A stretch of DNA of 64,000 bases, from NCBI RefSeq assembly GCF_021441885.1, contig NZ_CP090439.1:1240001-1304000 (forward strand). Direction: 5' to 3'. A program made the translations under genes and the position numbers. This document shows positions 29,988 to 38,744 of this stretch, in pieces (the first letter of the stretch is position 1; every line of letters starts with the position of its first letter). The DNA comes from Vibrio maritimus. Lineage in GTDB: Bacteria > Pseudomonadota > Gammaproteobacteria > Enterobacterales > Vibrionaceae. The notes beneath the pieces are model-generated. The model made no database searches. It had not been told where the DNA came from and saw only the letters and a program-made list of their open reading frames with translations.

Positions 29988-30475
29988 GACTGCTTCCAGT
30001 TTCGGTATTTTCGTTTAGGTGGGAGTGCTTTCTCTACCCAGTAAAGACAGTCTTCGACGAGCGCTTGGTTCGTTTCTTTGTTGTTGACTCCAGAAGTGTA
30101 TAGCACTTGTTGCCATTGTGGATGGTTGTTAGCAAAGCGAGGTTGATCGAGTTGTGAATCCAAAAAAGACAACCATTTTTCACCCGTTAACTTAGCGATG
30201 TCTTCACGTGGGAAATAGCTGAGTGCCGCTTGCCGAACGACTTCCAATGCCGATGATGGTGTCGAGTTTGTGTTAGTTTTAATAAGATTGGACGCCGCCA
30301 CCTTAGCTCTAGAGCGTTTTTTATGGTGGCGAATCATCCACACCAAAAAGCAAACTGAAATAATAGCGATGGCTAAGATTGCCCAATAACCCCAAGGAAG
30401 CGGCCACATTCCTGGTTCTTCAGGAAGGTGGATTGGTTTAAGAGGCAGTGATGACGTTTGTGTTGATTGATTCAT
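29984..30475 (-). CDS. DUF4381 domain membrane protein
   Basis: The 163-residue protein has a short N-terminal segment with PLPWGYW, one membrane helix (about 28-46) and a cytoplasmic domain with LTGEKWLSFLD. Proteins of this family sit between DUF58 and VWA genes in MoxR operons of proteobacteria. Its function is unknown. The order and the 4-base overlap with the VWA gene support a structural role in the same complex. Confidence 0.83.
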   Translation of the reverse strand: MNQSTQTSSLPLKPIHLPEEPGMWPLPWGYWAILAIAIISVCFLVWMIRHHKKRSRAKVAASNLIKTNTNSTPSSALEVVRQAALSYFPREDIAKLTGEKWLSFLDSQLDQPRFANNHPQWQQVLYTSGVNNKETNQALVEDCLYWVEKALPPKRKYRNWKQS

Positions 30476-30489
30476 GATTTCGTTGTCGA

Positions 30490-31494
30490 CTAAAGCGTTT
30501 TGATGAGTTGGCTAAGTAAAGGTGAACCACTAGATATCTGTGATAGTGCGATCCCATGGTCTGATAACGTCTTTGCCAACGAGTCTTTTTGATCGTTAAA
30601 AGCATCCGCTAATTGATGCTTTACTTGGGCACTAGAAAAATCCAGAGAAAGCTCTTGATGTCTGCCCCGAACTTTTTGAGTACCCCGTGCCAGAGTGCGT
30701 CCTATTTCGATTGGGTCGAAGACTTGAATCGCGCGTACGCGATTGTGCCTAGCGAGTCGCCCCATAGCTTGTTTATTCTCATCGGTCAGCTCAGAAAAAT
30801 CGCTAAGTACAATGACCTCGCTGCCTTTTTTACAAAGGTTAGAGAGAGCATTGAAAGGATCGGCGAGAATAGCAGGTTCTTTGTGACGCGATTGATGTAA
30901 GAAGCGATTGTGCAGCATACATAGCTGACTCAATAGACGAAGGACCGATGCCTTTGAACTAGAAGGTTTGATCTCGACTAGTTCAGAACCCACGCGAACT
31001 ACTGCGCCGACGCGATCTTTCCCACTCAATGCAACCCATGCGAGTAATGCTGCTAAGTGGCACTGTTGAACCGATTTTAGTAACAATTGCGTGCCCGTGA
31101 GCATACTCGACGTCAAATCTATAAATAGAACGACAGGTCGTTCTCGCTCTTCGGTGAAAAGCTTAGTGTGAACTTTTCCTGTTCTTGCTGTAACACGCCA
31201 GTCAATCTGACGTACGTCATCGCCGGCTTGGTACTGGCGAACTTCAGAGAAGGTCATGCCACGACCTTTTCGTGGACTCGCATGCTGTCCATTGAGCTGC
31301 GACCAAATACTTTTAGCTGGTGGTTGCCACCGTTGACTGTGCGTTTGGTAAAAGCAGAGCTCTTCTAGAGTGACGGTTACACCTGTAGTCCGCTGAGGTA
31401 GTTTTCCCATCGTCACATAGTCTTGTAGAGATGGTGCAACTATTTCAGTTGATCCCAATGCCTGCTTTAGCTTTGATTTAATGCTAGTGAACAT
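30490..31494 (-). CDS. DUF58 domain protein
   Basis: The 334-residue protein contains the signature DUF58 block QYQAGDDVRQIDWRVTAR (about residues 87-104), followed by VWA-like sequence (VLFIDLTSSM). Most family members are membrane-attached, but no clear helix is visible here, so it may be a soluble version. In MoxR operons DUF58 proteins are thought to be partners or clients of the ATPase. The gene follows the ATPase gene by 55 bases and precedes DUF4381 by 14 bases. Confidence 0.87.
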   Translation of the reverse strand: MFTSIKSKLKQALGSTEIVAPSLQDYVTMGKLPQRTTGVTVTLEELCFYQTHSQRWQPPAKSIWSQLNGQHASPRKGRGMTFSEVRQYQAGDDVRQIDWRVTARTGKVHTKLFTEERERPVVLFIDLTSSMLTGTQLLLKSVQQCHLAALLAWVALSGKDRVGAVVRVGSELVEIKPSSSKASVLRLLSQLCMLHNRFLHQSRHKEPAILADPFNALSNLCKKGSEVIVLSDFSELTDENKQAMGRLARHNRVRAIQVFDPIEIGRTLARGTQKVRGRHQELSLDFSSAQVKHQLADAFNDQKDSLAKTLSDHGIALSQISSGSPLLSQLIKTL

Positions 31495-31549
31495 AGAGTG
31501 TTATTCTTATCTTCTTACATGTGCGATAGCAATCATGCTAGGGCTCCAT

Positions 31550-32506
31550 TTATGCTGAAGCCACAGTGCGTAACAGCTCTTCGATAACCGCATTACCATT
31601 AATGCCCTCTGCTTGTGCTTGATAGGTTAGCAGTAGGCGATGGCGTAGCACCGGATAGATAACTTCATGGATGTCCTCTGGGCTTACAAAGTCTCTCCCT
31701 GCTAACCAAGCGTGTGCTCTTGCTGCTCGGTCTAATGCTATTGTCGCACGAGGACTGACACCCATTTCAATCCAGTTTTCTAGATTGGCGCTGTAAGTGC
31801 TTGGTTGTCTAGTAGCCATGACCAAGCGTACGATGTAGCGCTCAATTGCGTCAGCCATGTGTATGGCAAGGACTTCTTGGCGTGCTTTAAATATCGATTC
31901 TTGAGAAATCTTGGTTTCAAATCGATGCGTTTCGCCCTGAGCTTCGCCGCGATTCAATCTTAAAATTTCAAGCTCACTTTCTTCATTCGGGTAATCCACT
32001 TCCAAATGAAGTAAGAAGCGGTCGAGTTGCGCCTCTGGAAGAGGGTAGGTGCCCTCTTGCTCGATTGGGTTTTGTGTAGCCATCACCAAAAACAGTTCCG
32101 GTAACGGATAAGTCGTCTGACCCACACTGATCTGTTTTTCCGCCATTGCTTCAAGCATCGCTGCTTGTACTTTTGCTGGGGCACGGTTCACTTCATCTGC
32201 GAGAACCAATGAGTGGAATATTGGACCAGACTTAAATTGAAACTCCCCCGTTTCTGGGCGATAGATATCTGTACCTGTCAGGTCCGATGGAAGTAGGTCG
32301 GGTGTAAACTGGACACGGTGAAAGCTCCCTTCAATGCAATCTGCTAAGGATTTTACGGCGCGTGTTTTAGCAAGACCCGGAGGGCCTTCTACTAGGATAT
32401 GACCATCAGCCAGTAATGCTACGAGTAGTTGCTTGACGAGGTTGTCTTGGCCAATAACTTGAGATTGCAAGTACTGTTGTAGTTGTTGGAAAGACTGTGC
32501 TGGCAT
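31550..32506 (-). CDS. MoxR family AAA+ ATPase
   Basis: The 318-residue protein has Walker A (GPPGLAKT, about residue 40), Walker B (LADEVNRAP, about 107) and sensor 1 (MATQNP). A typical MoxR C-terminal lid follows (GVSPRATIALDRAARAHAWL). MoxR ATPases act as chaperones that assemble or activate VWA-domain partners. It is the first gene of the six-gene operon running through DUF58, DUF4381, BatA-like, BatB/C-like and BatD genes. Confidence 0.92.
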   Translation of the reverse strand: MPAQSFQQLQQYLQSQVIGQDNLVKQLLVALLADGHILVEGPPGLAKTRAVKSLADCIEGSFHRVQFTPDLLPSDLTGTDIYRPETGEFQFKSGPIFHSLVLADEVNRAPAKVQAAMLEAMAEKQISVGQTTYPLPELFLVMATQNPIEQEGTYPLPEAQLDRFLLHLEVDYPNEESELEILRLNRGEAQGETHRFETKISQESIFKARQEVLAIHMADAIERYIVRLVMATRQPSTYSANLENWIEMGVSPRATIALDRAARAHAWLAGRDFVSPEDIHEVIYPVLRHRLLLTYQAQAEGINGNAVIEELLRTVASA

Positions 32507-32752
32507 GATAATGGGTCCTTATAGCAAGCATTAAGAAAACAGTATAAGAAATAGAGAAAACAATGAGAGAAAAGTTCCCTAATCTAGGTCATTGTTTTGT
32601 AAATACATAGCTGTGGGCGCTATGGACAAAGTTCAAGAGCAAGCTGGATGAAAAGCAATCAGTTGCTTACCTAGATCAACAGATAATTGGTATGGATCAC
32701 TCAAAACGAGTACACTAGCCGAAGTTTAGAGTTATAGATGAGGTTAATCATT

Positions 32753-32953
32753 ATGAGCGATTTTGAGAAAGAGCTAGAGCAAATGGCGTCTCAAGTAGAG
32801 TCTGAGCCAGAAGTAGCGCTGCCTTCGATTGAAGAACAACGTGAAATTGCCGCAGAACTCAAAAGACTGGAAGCCGAAGGCAAGCTCACTCCAGAAGTGC
32901 TAGAGCACTATTTTGGTAAGTTCAACAAGGACAACCAAACCCCGATTCACTAG
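32753..32953 (+). CDS. Small acidic helical protein of unknown function (66 residues)
   Basis: The product starts MSDFEKELEQMASQVESEPE and is rich in Glu, Leu and Lys with long predicted helix (about residues 25-60, REIAAELKRLEAEGKLTPE). ATG 32753 has GAGGTT upstream; an in-frame ATG at 32738 overlaps this and is less likely. It is transcribed alone, divergent from the MoxR operon, and ends at a very stable terminator. The family is not recognised. It may be a small regulatory or adaptor protein. Confidence 0.7.
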   Translation: MSDFEKELEQMASQVESEPEVALPSIEEQREIAAELKRLEAEGKLTPEVLEHYFGKFNKDNQTPIH

Positions 32954-32976
32954 TATCTAGTACGATCGTTTCCCCG

Positions 32977-33014
32977 AAAGCCTCGAGATTGAAAATTCAA
33001 CCTCGAGGCTTTTC
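32977..33014 (+). terminator. Very stable intrinsic terminator
   Basis: AAAGCCTCGAG pairs with CTCGAGGCTTT, and the stem continues inside as TTGAA/TTCAA. A TTTT tract follows. Confidence 0.92.
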
Positions 33015-33321
33015 TATCTCCAACCAAAATCATTATTGGCTTTTCCTCTAAGTGTTATTTGAAAATTAAACTAATGTACTAGTTAATTATATTCAATGTG
33101 CGCTGCATCAAATTAAAACATAATTCGTAAACTTAAGTAACACTGCGTCTCACAATTGAGAATGCTTTGTAACCAATTGTTAAATAAGATATTGAATAAT
33201 TGCAACCGATTGCAATGGGATATGTGTCACAAGAATTAGTCTTGACGTATTAGTCCTGAATTACCTTAATATTAACTTTGTTACTAGATACACGCACAAT
33301 ATTTATTAAATGGAGATAATA
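33014..33321 (+). other. Regulatory region of the first csgD-like gene
   Basis: About 310 AT-rich bases with no gene. CsgD-type genes commonly have long complex promoters. A TTGACG/TAATAT pair near 33242-33272 has poor (18-19 base) spacing and is only a weak promoter candidate. Confidence 0.35.
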
Positions 33322-34002
33322 ATGCAAACGGCTCAATCTAGGAGCCAACGTGCAGTACTGTTGGCAGAGAATAATCTACAATCCAGTTTGTTAAAGGAAT
33401 TATTAGAACAGAAGCTGGCTATGGATATTCGACTAATTTCTATCGAACGGCTTAACAATTACCAAACGCAACACAATGATCATGAGGTGTCGTTGATTAT
33501 TGTTGATCAACCTGCATTGAGTGAACGTCATTTAACTAAGTACAACGAGCTGCGAAGTCACTTTGACGTAGAGGCACAAGAAGTACTTATCAATTCAAAA
33601 CCGGGTATCAGACAGAGTGAACTGCTTCGATGGCAGCGCTTGGTAGGGATCTTCTATGGTACCGATGATATGGACAAACTCATCAAAGGGTTTAAATGCA
33701 TCTTAAATGGTGAAATGTGGATGAGTCGCAAGTTGATTCATGAATACATTAAGCTCTATAGGCAGCGTTTGTGTGCATCAACGAACCCTTATTACACGCA
33801 TCTAACCAAGCGAGAAAAGCAGATCATTAAATTGCTGGGTGAGGGGGCAACGAATGTGCAAATCGCAGAGGAGCTGTTCTTGAGCGAGAACACGGTAAAG
33901 GCTCATCTACACAATACTTTCAAGAAAATCAATGTTTCAAATCGTCTGCAGGCTTTGATTTGGGTGAAAGATAATGTGTCACCGCATGAGTATTTAACTT
34001 AG
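33322..34002 (+). CDS. csgD: CsgD/VpsT-family LuxR-type regulator (copy 1)
   Basis: The 226-residue protein has a degenerate receiver domain (about 10-125) with no phosphorylation Asp in the usual context, then a LuxR helix-turn-helix (about 160-215, GEGATNVQIAEELFLSENTVKAHLHN). Residues 133-136 are WMSR, which fits the W[F/L/M][T/S]R motif with which VpsT of V. cholerae binds cyclic di-GMP. GGAG lies before ATG 33322, and the in-frame ATG at 33310 is part of that ribosome site. It probably activates the neighbouring curli genes when cyclic di-GMP is high. The minus-strand curlin pair lies next to it. Confidence 0.85.
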   Translation: MQTAQSRSQRAVLLAENNLQSSLLKELLEQKLAMDIRLISIERLNNYQTQHNDHEVSLIIVDQPALSERHLTKYNELRSHFDVEAQEVLINSKPGIRQSELLRWQRLVGIFYGTDDMDKLIKGFKCILNGEMWMSRKLIHEYIKLYRQRLCASTNPYYTHLTKREKQIIKLLGEGATNVQIAEELFLSENTVKAHLHNTFKKINVSNRLQALIWVKDNVSPHEYLT

Positions 34003-34031
34003 TTTTGCTACCTTGTGAGCTTATAGAGAAA

Positions 34032-34060
34032 AGCAGCTCCCTCGAAGGGAGCTGTTTATT
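34032..34060. terminator. Terminator between csgD copy 1 and the second curlin gene
   Basis: CAGCTCCC pairs with GGGAGCTG around TCGAA, followed on the plus strand by TTTATTTTT. It separates two convergent genes. Confidence 0.85.
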
Positions 34061-34061
34061 T

Positions 34062-35057
34062 TTACTGTTGAGTAATTGTCGATGTATTGCCACTACCAAT
34101 AATCATACTATTTGCGATGTGATTATCTCCTACTTGTGAGATAACGCTAACGTTATTGTCTCCCCAAATACTAGCATTAACTGAATTAAAACTGCCTACT
34201 TGTGAGATCATAAAGTCCGCGTCACCGGCACTGTTTCCATTACCCGTCACATCAATTGTCAGAGAGTTTTGACTACCATGCTGTAGTGTATCAATAGTGT
34301 TTTCGTCACCAAATGCCTCAGCCAAGGCCATGTTGTTTGCGCCGAACTTTTGTTCAATGGATAGCTCATTCTTATCACCGACAACGTTAATAGTTGCTTT
34401 AGAATCTGTTAGCTCTAATCCATTTACGTATCCTTGCTGAATCTTGGATTTGTTTTCGTTTCCTGTCTGAGCGATTGAGGCGTCTAAATTCGAACCTCTC
34501 ACTTGATTAATTGTGGCTGTATCTCTATTTTGATTGGCATAAGTCTTGTCACTAACATTTAAAATCTTGGCTTTAGATTCCCCAGTAACACTTGCCTGGT
34601 CAATAGTCATGTTGGAGCTACCAGCGCCACTGGTATAAATCTCAGCAAGTGCGTTTGTTGTACTATCCCTTTGCTTAATGCTAGCCTCGCCAGCAGCGGT
34701 CTCTTGAACGATTATCGCGTCATTATTACCTGCTAGTGCGGTTTGATCGATGAATGCTTTACGCTTCTTCAAGTAGTTAGGGGCACTGCTTTCCTGTGTT
34801 TGAGTAATAGAAGCCGTTGAGTCGTCACCATATTGTTTGATTTTTGCAACAGCGCTGTCGTCACCAGTTTGAGAAATTACGGATGAACTCTCTGAAGCGT
34901 TAATCACAATACTCGCCTCGCTGCTGGCCAGTGTAGATTGGCTTGTCGCACCGCTAGAGTTATCACCTGTTATATTAATGGTTGACTCCGATGCAGTTGC
35001 CATACCTGTCATTGCCAATGTCAGAACGACTGACGCTGCTACTTTCGAATAATTCAT
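34062..35057 (-). CDS. Curlin-repeat fibre protein (second CsgA-type subunit)
   Basis: The 331-residue protein has a signal peptide ending near ATASE (residue 23). The rest is a series of degenerate curlin repeats of about 20-25 residues with alternating hydrophobic positions, Asn/Gly turns and Gln at strand ends (for example GDNNVSVISQVGDNH and GSGNTSTITQQ at the C-terminus). Such repeats stack into the amyloid beta-helix of curli. It is longer than E. coli CsgA (151 residues). A ribosome site AAGGAAG precedes the ATG. It lies downstream of a nucleator-like gene on the same strand, which makes a second fibre operon. Confidence 0.8.
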   Translation of the reverse strand: MNYSKVAASVVLTLAMTGMATASESTINITGDNSSGATSQSTLASSEASIVINASESSSVISQTGDDSAVAKIKQYGDDSTASITQTQESSAPNYLKKRKAFIDQTALAGNNDAIIVQETAAGEASIKQRDSTTNALAEIYTSGAGSSNMTIDQASVTGESKAKILNVSDKTYANQNRDTATINQVRGSNLDASIAQTGNENKSKIQQGYVNGLELTDSKATINVVGDKNELSIEQKFGANNMALAEAFGDENTIDTLQHGSQNSLTIDVTGNGNSAGDADFMISQVGSFNSVNASIWGDNNVSVISQVGDNHIANSMIIGSGNTSTITQQ

Positions 35058-35117
35058 TATTTCTTCCTTAAAATACCTAATAAAAAAATCTCTATTTAGG
35101 TAGGCGCCTTAAGCCCA

Positions 35118-35148
35118 CAAAATGAATCTGCGAGAGCGGTTCATTTTG
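35118..35148. repeat. Inverted repeat between the two genes of the second fibre operon
   Basis: CAAAATGAA and TTCATTTTG form the arms around a 13-base centre that can pair further. There is no T tract on the transcribed minus strand, so it is more likely an RNA-processing or stability hairpin than a terminator. It could set the ratio of nucleator to fibre subunit. Confidence 0.6.
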
Positions 35149-35166
35149 CCAAGTAGCCTATCTAAC

Positions 35167-35895
35167 CTAATAGCTGGTGACGTCAACCGCCATTGAACTG
35201 GATACGTCCATGATGATGGCTTTTGGCGCACTACCTGCTTGTTCAATTCCCACGTTTGCTTTTGGCCCCGCCAATATGACGGCTGAGTGACCATTACCTA
35301 GCTGTGAAACACTAACTTTGCTGTGATGCCTCCCCTTCATATTTTTTTGTGTTACGAACACAAAGTTCTCGTTTCCGTCCTGTAGTAACAGGGCGGTATT
35401 ATTCACTCCCTTTTGCAATAGTAGGGCGGTGTTGTCATCGCCACTTTGTGCTAGATAAGCCTGGTTTTGGCTGCCATCTTGGCTGACCAACACATAATTT
35501 CCATTACCATCGACAGTGACTTCGGCCCAGTTTGTACCCCAGTCATCACTCTGTTGAAAAATGTGCACAGTAGAGCCGCTAGAGCTTTCAATATCGACCT
35601 CTGAAACGTTAAGCTCGTTGGTCGATGCTAGATCTTGTTGATTCTCTATTTGCTCGATGGAACCAAAAGGTGAACTCTCGATCCCAGTCCCAAACTTGCC
35701 TTCATTTGTAATTGGGCTTGAGAGTGGTACTACATATCCCTTTAATGGATTCGCAACGACATTAACTGTGGTGGTTACTATTAGAAGTGTTCCTATTAAA
35801 AGGGCACCTGAACACTTCAAGACAAATAGTGTCAGAAAATTCGCTAAGCTCTTCATGCCATAACATTGACGCAACCTTGCTGATGTCCTATCCAT
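35167..35895 (-). CDS. CsgB-like curlin nucleator (second copy)
   Basis: The 242-residue frame has a hydrophobic N-terminal segment (about residues 20-48) acting as signal peptide, then a linker, then curlin repeats (GSQNQAYLAQSGDDNTALLLQ, residue range about 135-185). Its C-terminus (ANVGIEQAG...AIIMDVSSSMAVDV) matches the first nucleator at 39997-40647 (ANLGISQDG...IINASSAMRVYI) in pattern, so the two are paralogues. I call both CsgB-like because of this shared end. ATG 35895 has GAG upstream; ATG 35856 (MKSLANF) is an alternative start. The curlin-type gene follows after 109 bases. Confidence 0.75.
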   Translation of the reverse strand: MDRTSARLRQCYGMKSLANFLTLFVLKCSGALLIGTLLIVTTTVNVVANPLKGYVVPLSSPITNEGKFGTGIESSPFGSIEQIENQQDLASTNELNVSEVDIESSSGSTVHIFQQSDDWGTNWAEVTVDGNGNYVLVSQDGSQNQAYLAQSGDDNTALLLQKGVNNTALLLQDGNENFVFVTQKNMKGRHHSKVSVSQLGNGHSAVILAGPKANVGIEQAGSAPKAIIMDVSSSMAVDVTSY

Positions 35896-36393
35896 GATCG
35901 TTACTCAGTTTTTATTATTCGGTGTACGTCCTAACTTTATCTACGTACCTTTGCGTGGGCTGTTACTGCCCATCTGTATCTAAATACTATGTATAAAAAG
36001 GCAAAGGCTTTATAAACTATCCCTAGTAATTGCGGAGGATAATTTTAAGTCACTGCGGCTAACTAATTCGGATTACTGGGCGTTATATGGTTTAGCGTTG
36101 CTTCTCGATAAATAAACGTAAGTTTATTTAGTGATGCATCTGCGTCTGAGGTCATGTTTTTTGGGAGTGCCTGGAGAAGGCTAAAGCTGAAAGGTGACTC
36201 GTTATCTATGAGGGTGAGTTCTGCTACGACTTACATGAATAAGACTTTTCTCATTACTGAGAATGTGGATTTAACTACATGAAATTTAAAAAATTAACTT
36301 GGTCACATCTATTACTTTGGTCTGCCAGGTTAAAAATCCTCTGTTATACTCTTGAATTAGAATGACTGAACGACCTACATGGAAGGATTTGTT
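35896..36393. other. Divergent regulatory region (second fibre operon / second csgD-like gene)
   Basis: A 498-base AT-rich gap without a credible gene. It should hold the promoter of the minus-strand nucleator/curlin pair and of the plus-strand regulator. No clear operator was identified. Confidence 0.45.
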
Positions 36394-37074
36394 ATGTCAG
36401 ATGATAAGGATATCGCACGCAACGCTATTCTTTTGGCCGGAAACAGCCTGCAATCTAATCTGCTCAAGGATTCCATAGAGCAAAAGGTTGCGCTCACTAT
36501 ACGCTTGGTGTCTCCTGAGACGCTATATAGCCAACGTGACGAAACGCTAGGTAGTGATACGAGTTATATCATTATTGATTACTCTGCGATTGGTAATAGA
36601 AACGTAGCCAAGTATTTAGAGGTGTTTGAAGACGTAGAGGGGTATACTCAAGAAATCCTGCTCAATGCCCCTTCTAATCTGGCTCATGCTGAAATGCTTA
36701 AGTGGCAGAATTTGGTCGGGGTTTTTTATGACACCGATACCATTGAAACCTTAGTCAACGGCTTTGAGCGTATTTTAGCCGGTGAGCTTTGGATGAGTCG
36801 TAAGCTTGTCTACGAATATGTGCATTTTTATAGACGTCGACAGTGCGCGAAAACCAGCCCTTACTACACAAAGCTTACTAAGCGCGAGCAGCAAATCATT
36901 AAACTGCTTGGCGATGGTGCCTCTAACACAGAGATTGCGGATGCCTTGTTTGTGAGCGAAAACACGGTTAAAGCGCATTTGCATAATGCCTTCAAGAAGA
37001 TAAAAGTGAAGAATCGCCTGCAGGCGCTACTATGGGTTAAAAACAACGTCGCGACGAGCGAGTTCGTGCCGTAA
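36394..37074 (+). CDS. CsgD/VpsT-family LuxR-type regulator (copy 2)
   Basis: The 226-residue protein is a paralogue of the product of 33322-34002 and has the same length. Shared blocks include NLQS/SLQS-type starts, WQ(R/N)LVG(I/V)FY, the helix-turn-helix LSENTVKAHLHN / VSENTVKAHLHN, and WMSR again at residues 133-136. The cyclic-di-GMP motif is thus kept in both copies, while the first 120 residues differ more. GGAAGG precedes ATG 36394, and the earlier ATG at 36379 overlaps it. Its position between the two fibre operons suggests each operon has its own regulator, or the two regulators combine. Confidence 0.84.
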   Translation: MSDDKDIARNAILLAGNSLQSNLLKDSIEQKVALTIRLVSPETLYSQRDETLGSDTSYIIIDYSAIGNRNVAKYLEVFEDVEGYTQEILLNAPSNLAHAEMLKWQNLVGVFYDTDTIETLVNGFERILAGELWMSRKLVYEYVHFYRRRQCAKTSPYYTKLTKREQQIIKLLGDGASNTEIADALFVSENTVKAHLHNAFKKIKVKNRLQALLWVKNNVATSEFVP

Positions 37075-37111
37075 CAATTAGTCCTTAGTGTGTATCCCGT
37101 GGTAGCAATGT

Positions 37112-37147
37112 AAAGCAGAAGCCGAGCCTATTCGCTTCTGCTTTTTT
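37112..37147 (+). terminator. Intrinsic terminator of csgD copy 2
   Basis: AAAGCAGAAGC pairs with GCTTCTGCTTT, with six T following. Confidence 0.9.
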
Positions 37148-37228
37148 ACGTTTATCTACTGCTCATTGAGTTCACTACAAATACAGTTTCTATTACTTTT
37201 GAGCTCCTTTTGTTCAGGAGTTTCAGCG

Positions 37229-37813
37229 ATGAGATGTCTTTTTACTGTCTTTCTTTTAAGCCTGGTGTCTAGCGTTAGTGTGGCTGGTCAATTTCGAGAG
37301 GGTATCCATTACCTCGAAATGGATAGGGAGCCTACAGTGACTCCGATGGTCATGCTATTTCACTCTCCCTATTGTGGACCTTGTGCCATGGTCCATGACC
37401 CAATTCTTAAGCTTGCTTCAGACAAAGGTATGGACATCAAGGAAGTTGTTGTCCCCGTTGGAAAGATAGGTAGTGAGATACAACAAGGGTATGTCGTCGC
37501 TAGGAGACAAAATAAAGCCCATGCTTATATCAAGGCGCTTATCCGTCGAATCCATTTTACTAAAGACGAGGCTCCTAGATATAGAAAGGATGTGTTGGAC
37601 GTATTGGATGACTGCGGCGTTGATGCGAGCGAGTTCGAAACGCCAAGCCAGTGCATAAAAGACGAAGTAGGAGAGCACAACCTTTTGGTCAGTGAATACC
37701 GTATTCGCCAAACGCCAACGATTATCGTCAATGGTAACAAGCAAATTATTTTGCCTTCATTGAACAATATGGATGAGCTAGAGGCGCTGATCTCTGAGCT
37801 TTATCAAGGATGA
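37229..37813 (+). CDS. Exported thioredoxin-fold thiol:disulfide protein in the curli locus
   Basis: The 194-residue protein has a signal peptide (about residues 1-20, cleavage near SVAGQ), an active-site CGPC in SPYCGPC (about residue 55) and a cis-proline loop (QTPTIIVNG) near the C-terminus. An all-helical insert with two additional Cys lies between, as in DsbA/DsbG-like proteins. It should act on disulfides in the periplasm. GGAG with nine-base spacing supports ATG 37229 over the TTG at 37166. It is convergent with csgG inside the locus. Curlin sequences here have few cysteines, so the client may be another secreted protein, such as the two-cysteine product at 41538-41843. Confidence 0.8.
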   Translation: MRCLFTVFLLSLVSSVSVAGQFREGIHYLEMDREPTVTPMVMLFHSPYCGPCAMVHDPILKLASDKGMDIKEVVVPVGKIGSEIQQGYVVARRQNKAHAYIKALIRRIHFTKDEAPRYRKDVLDVLDDCGVDASEFETPSQCIKDEVGEHNLLVSEYRIRQTPTIIVNGNKQIILPSLNNMDELEALISELYQG

Positions 37814-37815
37814 AA

Positions 37816-37860
37816 AAACAGGGCCACGGGTAAGTTCCTTTTTCCGCATAGCCCTGTTTG
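37816..37860. terminator. Hairpin between thiol protein gene and csgG
   Basis: AAACAGGGC pairs with GCCCTGTTT around a 26-base loop. A and T runs lie outside. It separates convergent genes. Confidence 0.65.
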
Positions 37861-37890
37861 CTGCTTACTCGTTGGGAACGTGCTCAAGCA

Positions 37891-38727
37891 CTACAGTATT
37901 TCTGTGGTCTCGTTTGAATAGCGAGCGATGATAGGATTAGACATCGCGTTTGGGTCTTGGGAGGACCACATGCCTCTTTCCATTCCTTTCACGATAAGAT
38001 GAATCACTGCAGCGTCAATGGCTGACATAATTGCTATGTTTACAGGCTCGTTATTACTGTATCCCATCTCAACTTCAAGTAACTCTTTGTAGTCGATAAA
38101 ACGAAACGCCCCTAAGCCTATCTCATGAGAGGAAATGGTTTTAGACGTGGTGATACTCAGTAAGACTTGGCCACTGCGAACGTCCACCGCTCTGAGGTTT
38201 ACTGTCACTTGGTCCGTTCTGTATTGCCCTGACGCACCAATGCCTAAGTATTTGGCACCAACACCACCTGTGCGTATGTTGGAGTCATAGGCGACGATGC
38301 CTCCCTCGATGACCACGTTGGCGGAGTTGAGCGACGATAGGTCAGCACCGTGATTCGAGATGCTTTTTTCCTTCTTTTGAGCCGCTCTGATTATTTTCCG
38401 TTCTGTTAGCAGGTTTTGCAGTCCCTCACGTTCCAAGGGAATAAACCACTGTGAGTCAAGTAACGAGGTCGTCAGCAACGATGTTCCACCTTGAGGAACT
38501 GCGGTTGAGAAGTTACTGTTTGGCTGGGGCTTGTATTGACCCGTCTGGTCTCTGAAATCATACACCGAGACTAAAATCTTTCCCGCAGGCTTAGGGAGTG
38601 ACACGAGATCTGTGTAAGTTGCCCCTCTAGGCATTAGCTTTGGTGTCGCTGAGGTATCTGGAATATCTAGGGAATAAGCACACCCACCCAGCATTGCCGC
38701 TAGGCATAGCATAACGAGACCTTTCAT
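37891..38727 (-). CDS. csgG: Curli secretion channel lipoprotein CsgG
   Basis: The 278-residue protein has a lipoprotein signal ending LGGC (Cys16) and typical CsgG sequence: VSVYDFRDQTGQYK, the constriction-loop region SNFSTAVPQGG, and ALEREGLQNLLTERKI-type text. E. coli CsgG forms a nonameric pore in the outer membrane through which unfolded CsgA leaves. The aromatic/asparagine positions of the pore (Tyr-Asn-Phe in E. coli) are represented here by SNF. It is the last gene of csgE-csgF-csgG and starts 17 bases after csgF. It is the only CsgG in the window, so both fibre pairs probably share it. Confidence 0.93.
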   Translation of the reverse strand: MKGLVMLCLAAMLGGCAYSLDIPDTSATPKLMPRGATYTDLVSLPKPAGKILVSVYDFRDQTGQYKPQPNSNFSTAVPQGGTSLLTTSLLDSQWFIPLEREGLQNLLTERKIIRAAQKKEKSISNHGADLSSLNSANVVIEGGIVAYDSNIRTGGVGAKYLGIGASGQYRTDQVTVNLRAVDVRSGQVLLSITTSKTISSHEIGLGAFRFIDYKELLEVEMGYSNNEPVNIAIMSAIDAAVIHLIVKGMERGMWSSQDPNAMSNPIIARYSNETTEIL

Positions 38728-38744
38728 AACACTTTCCTTGTAAA

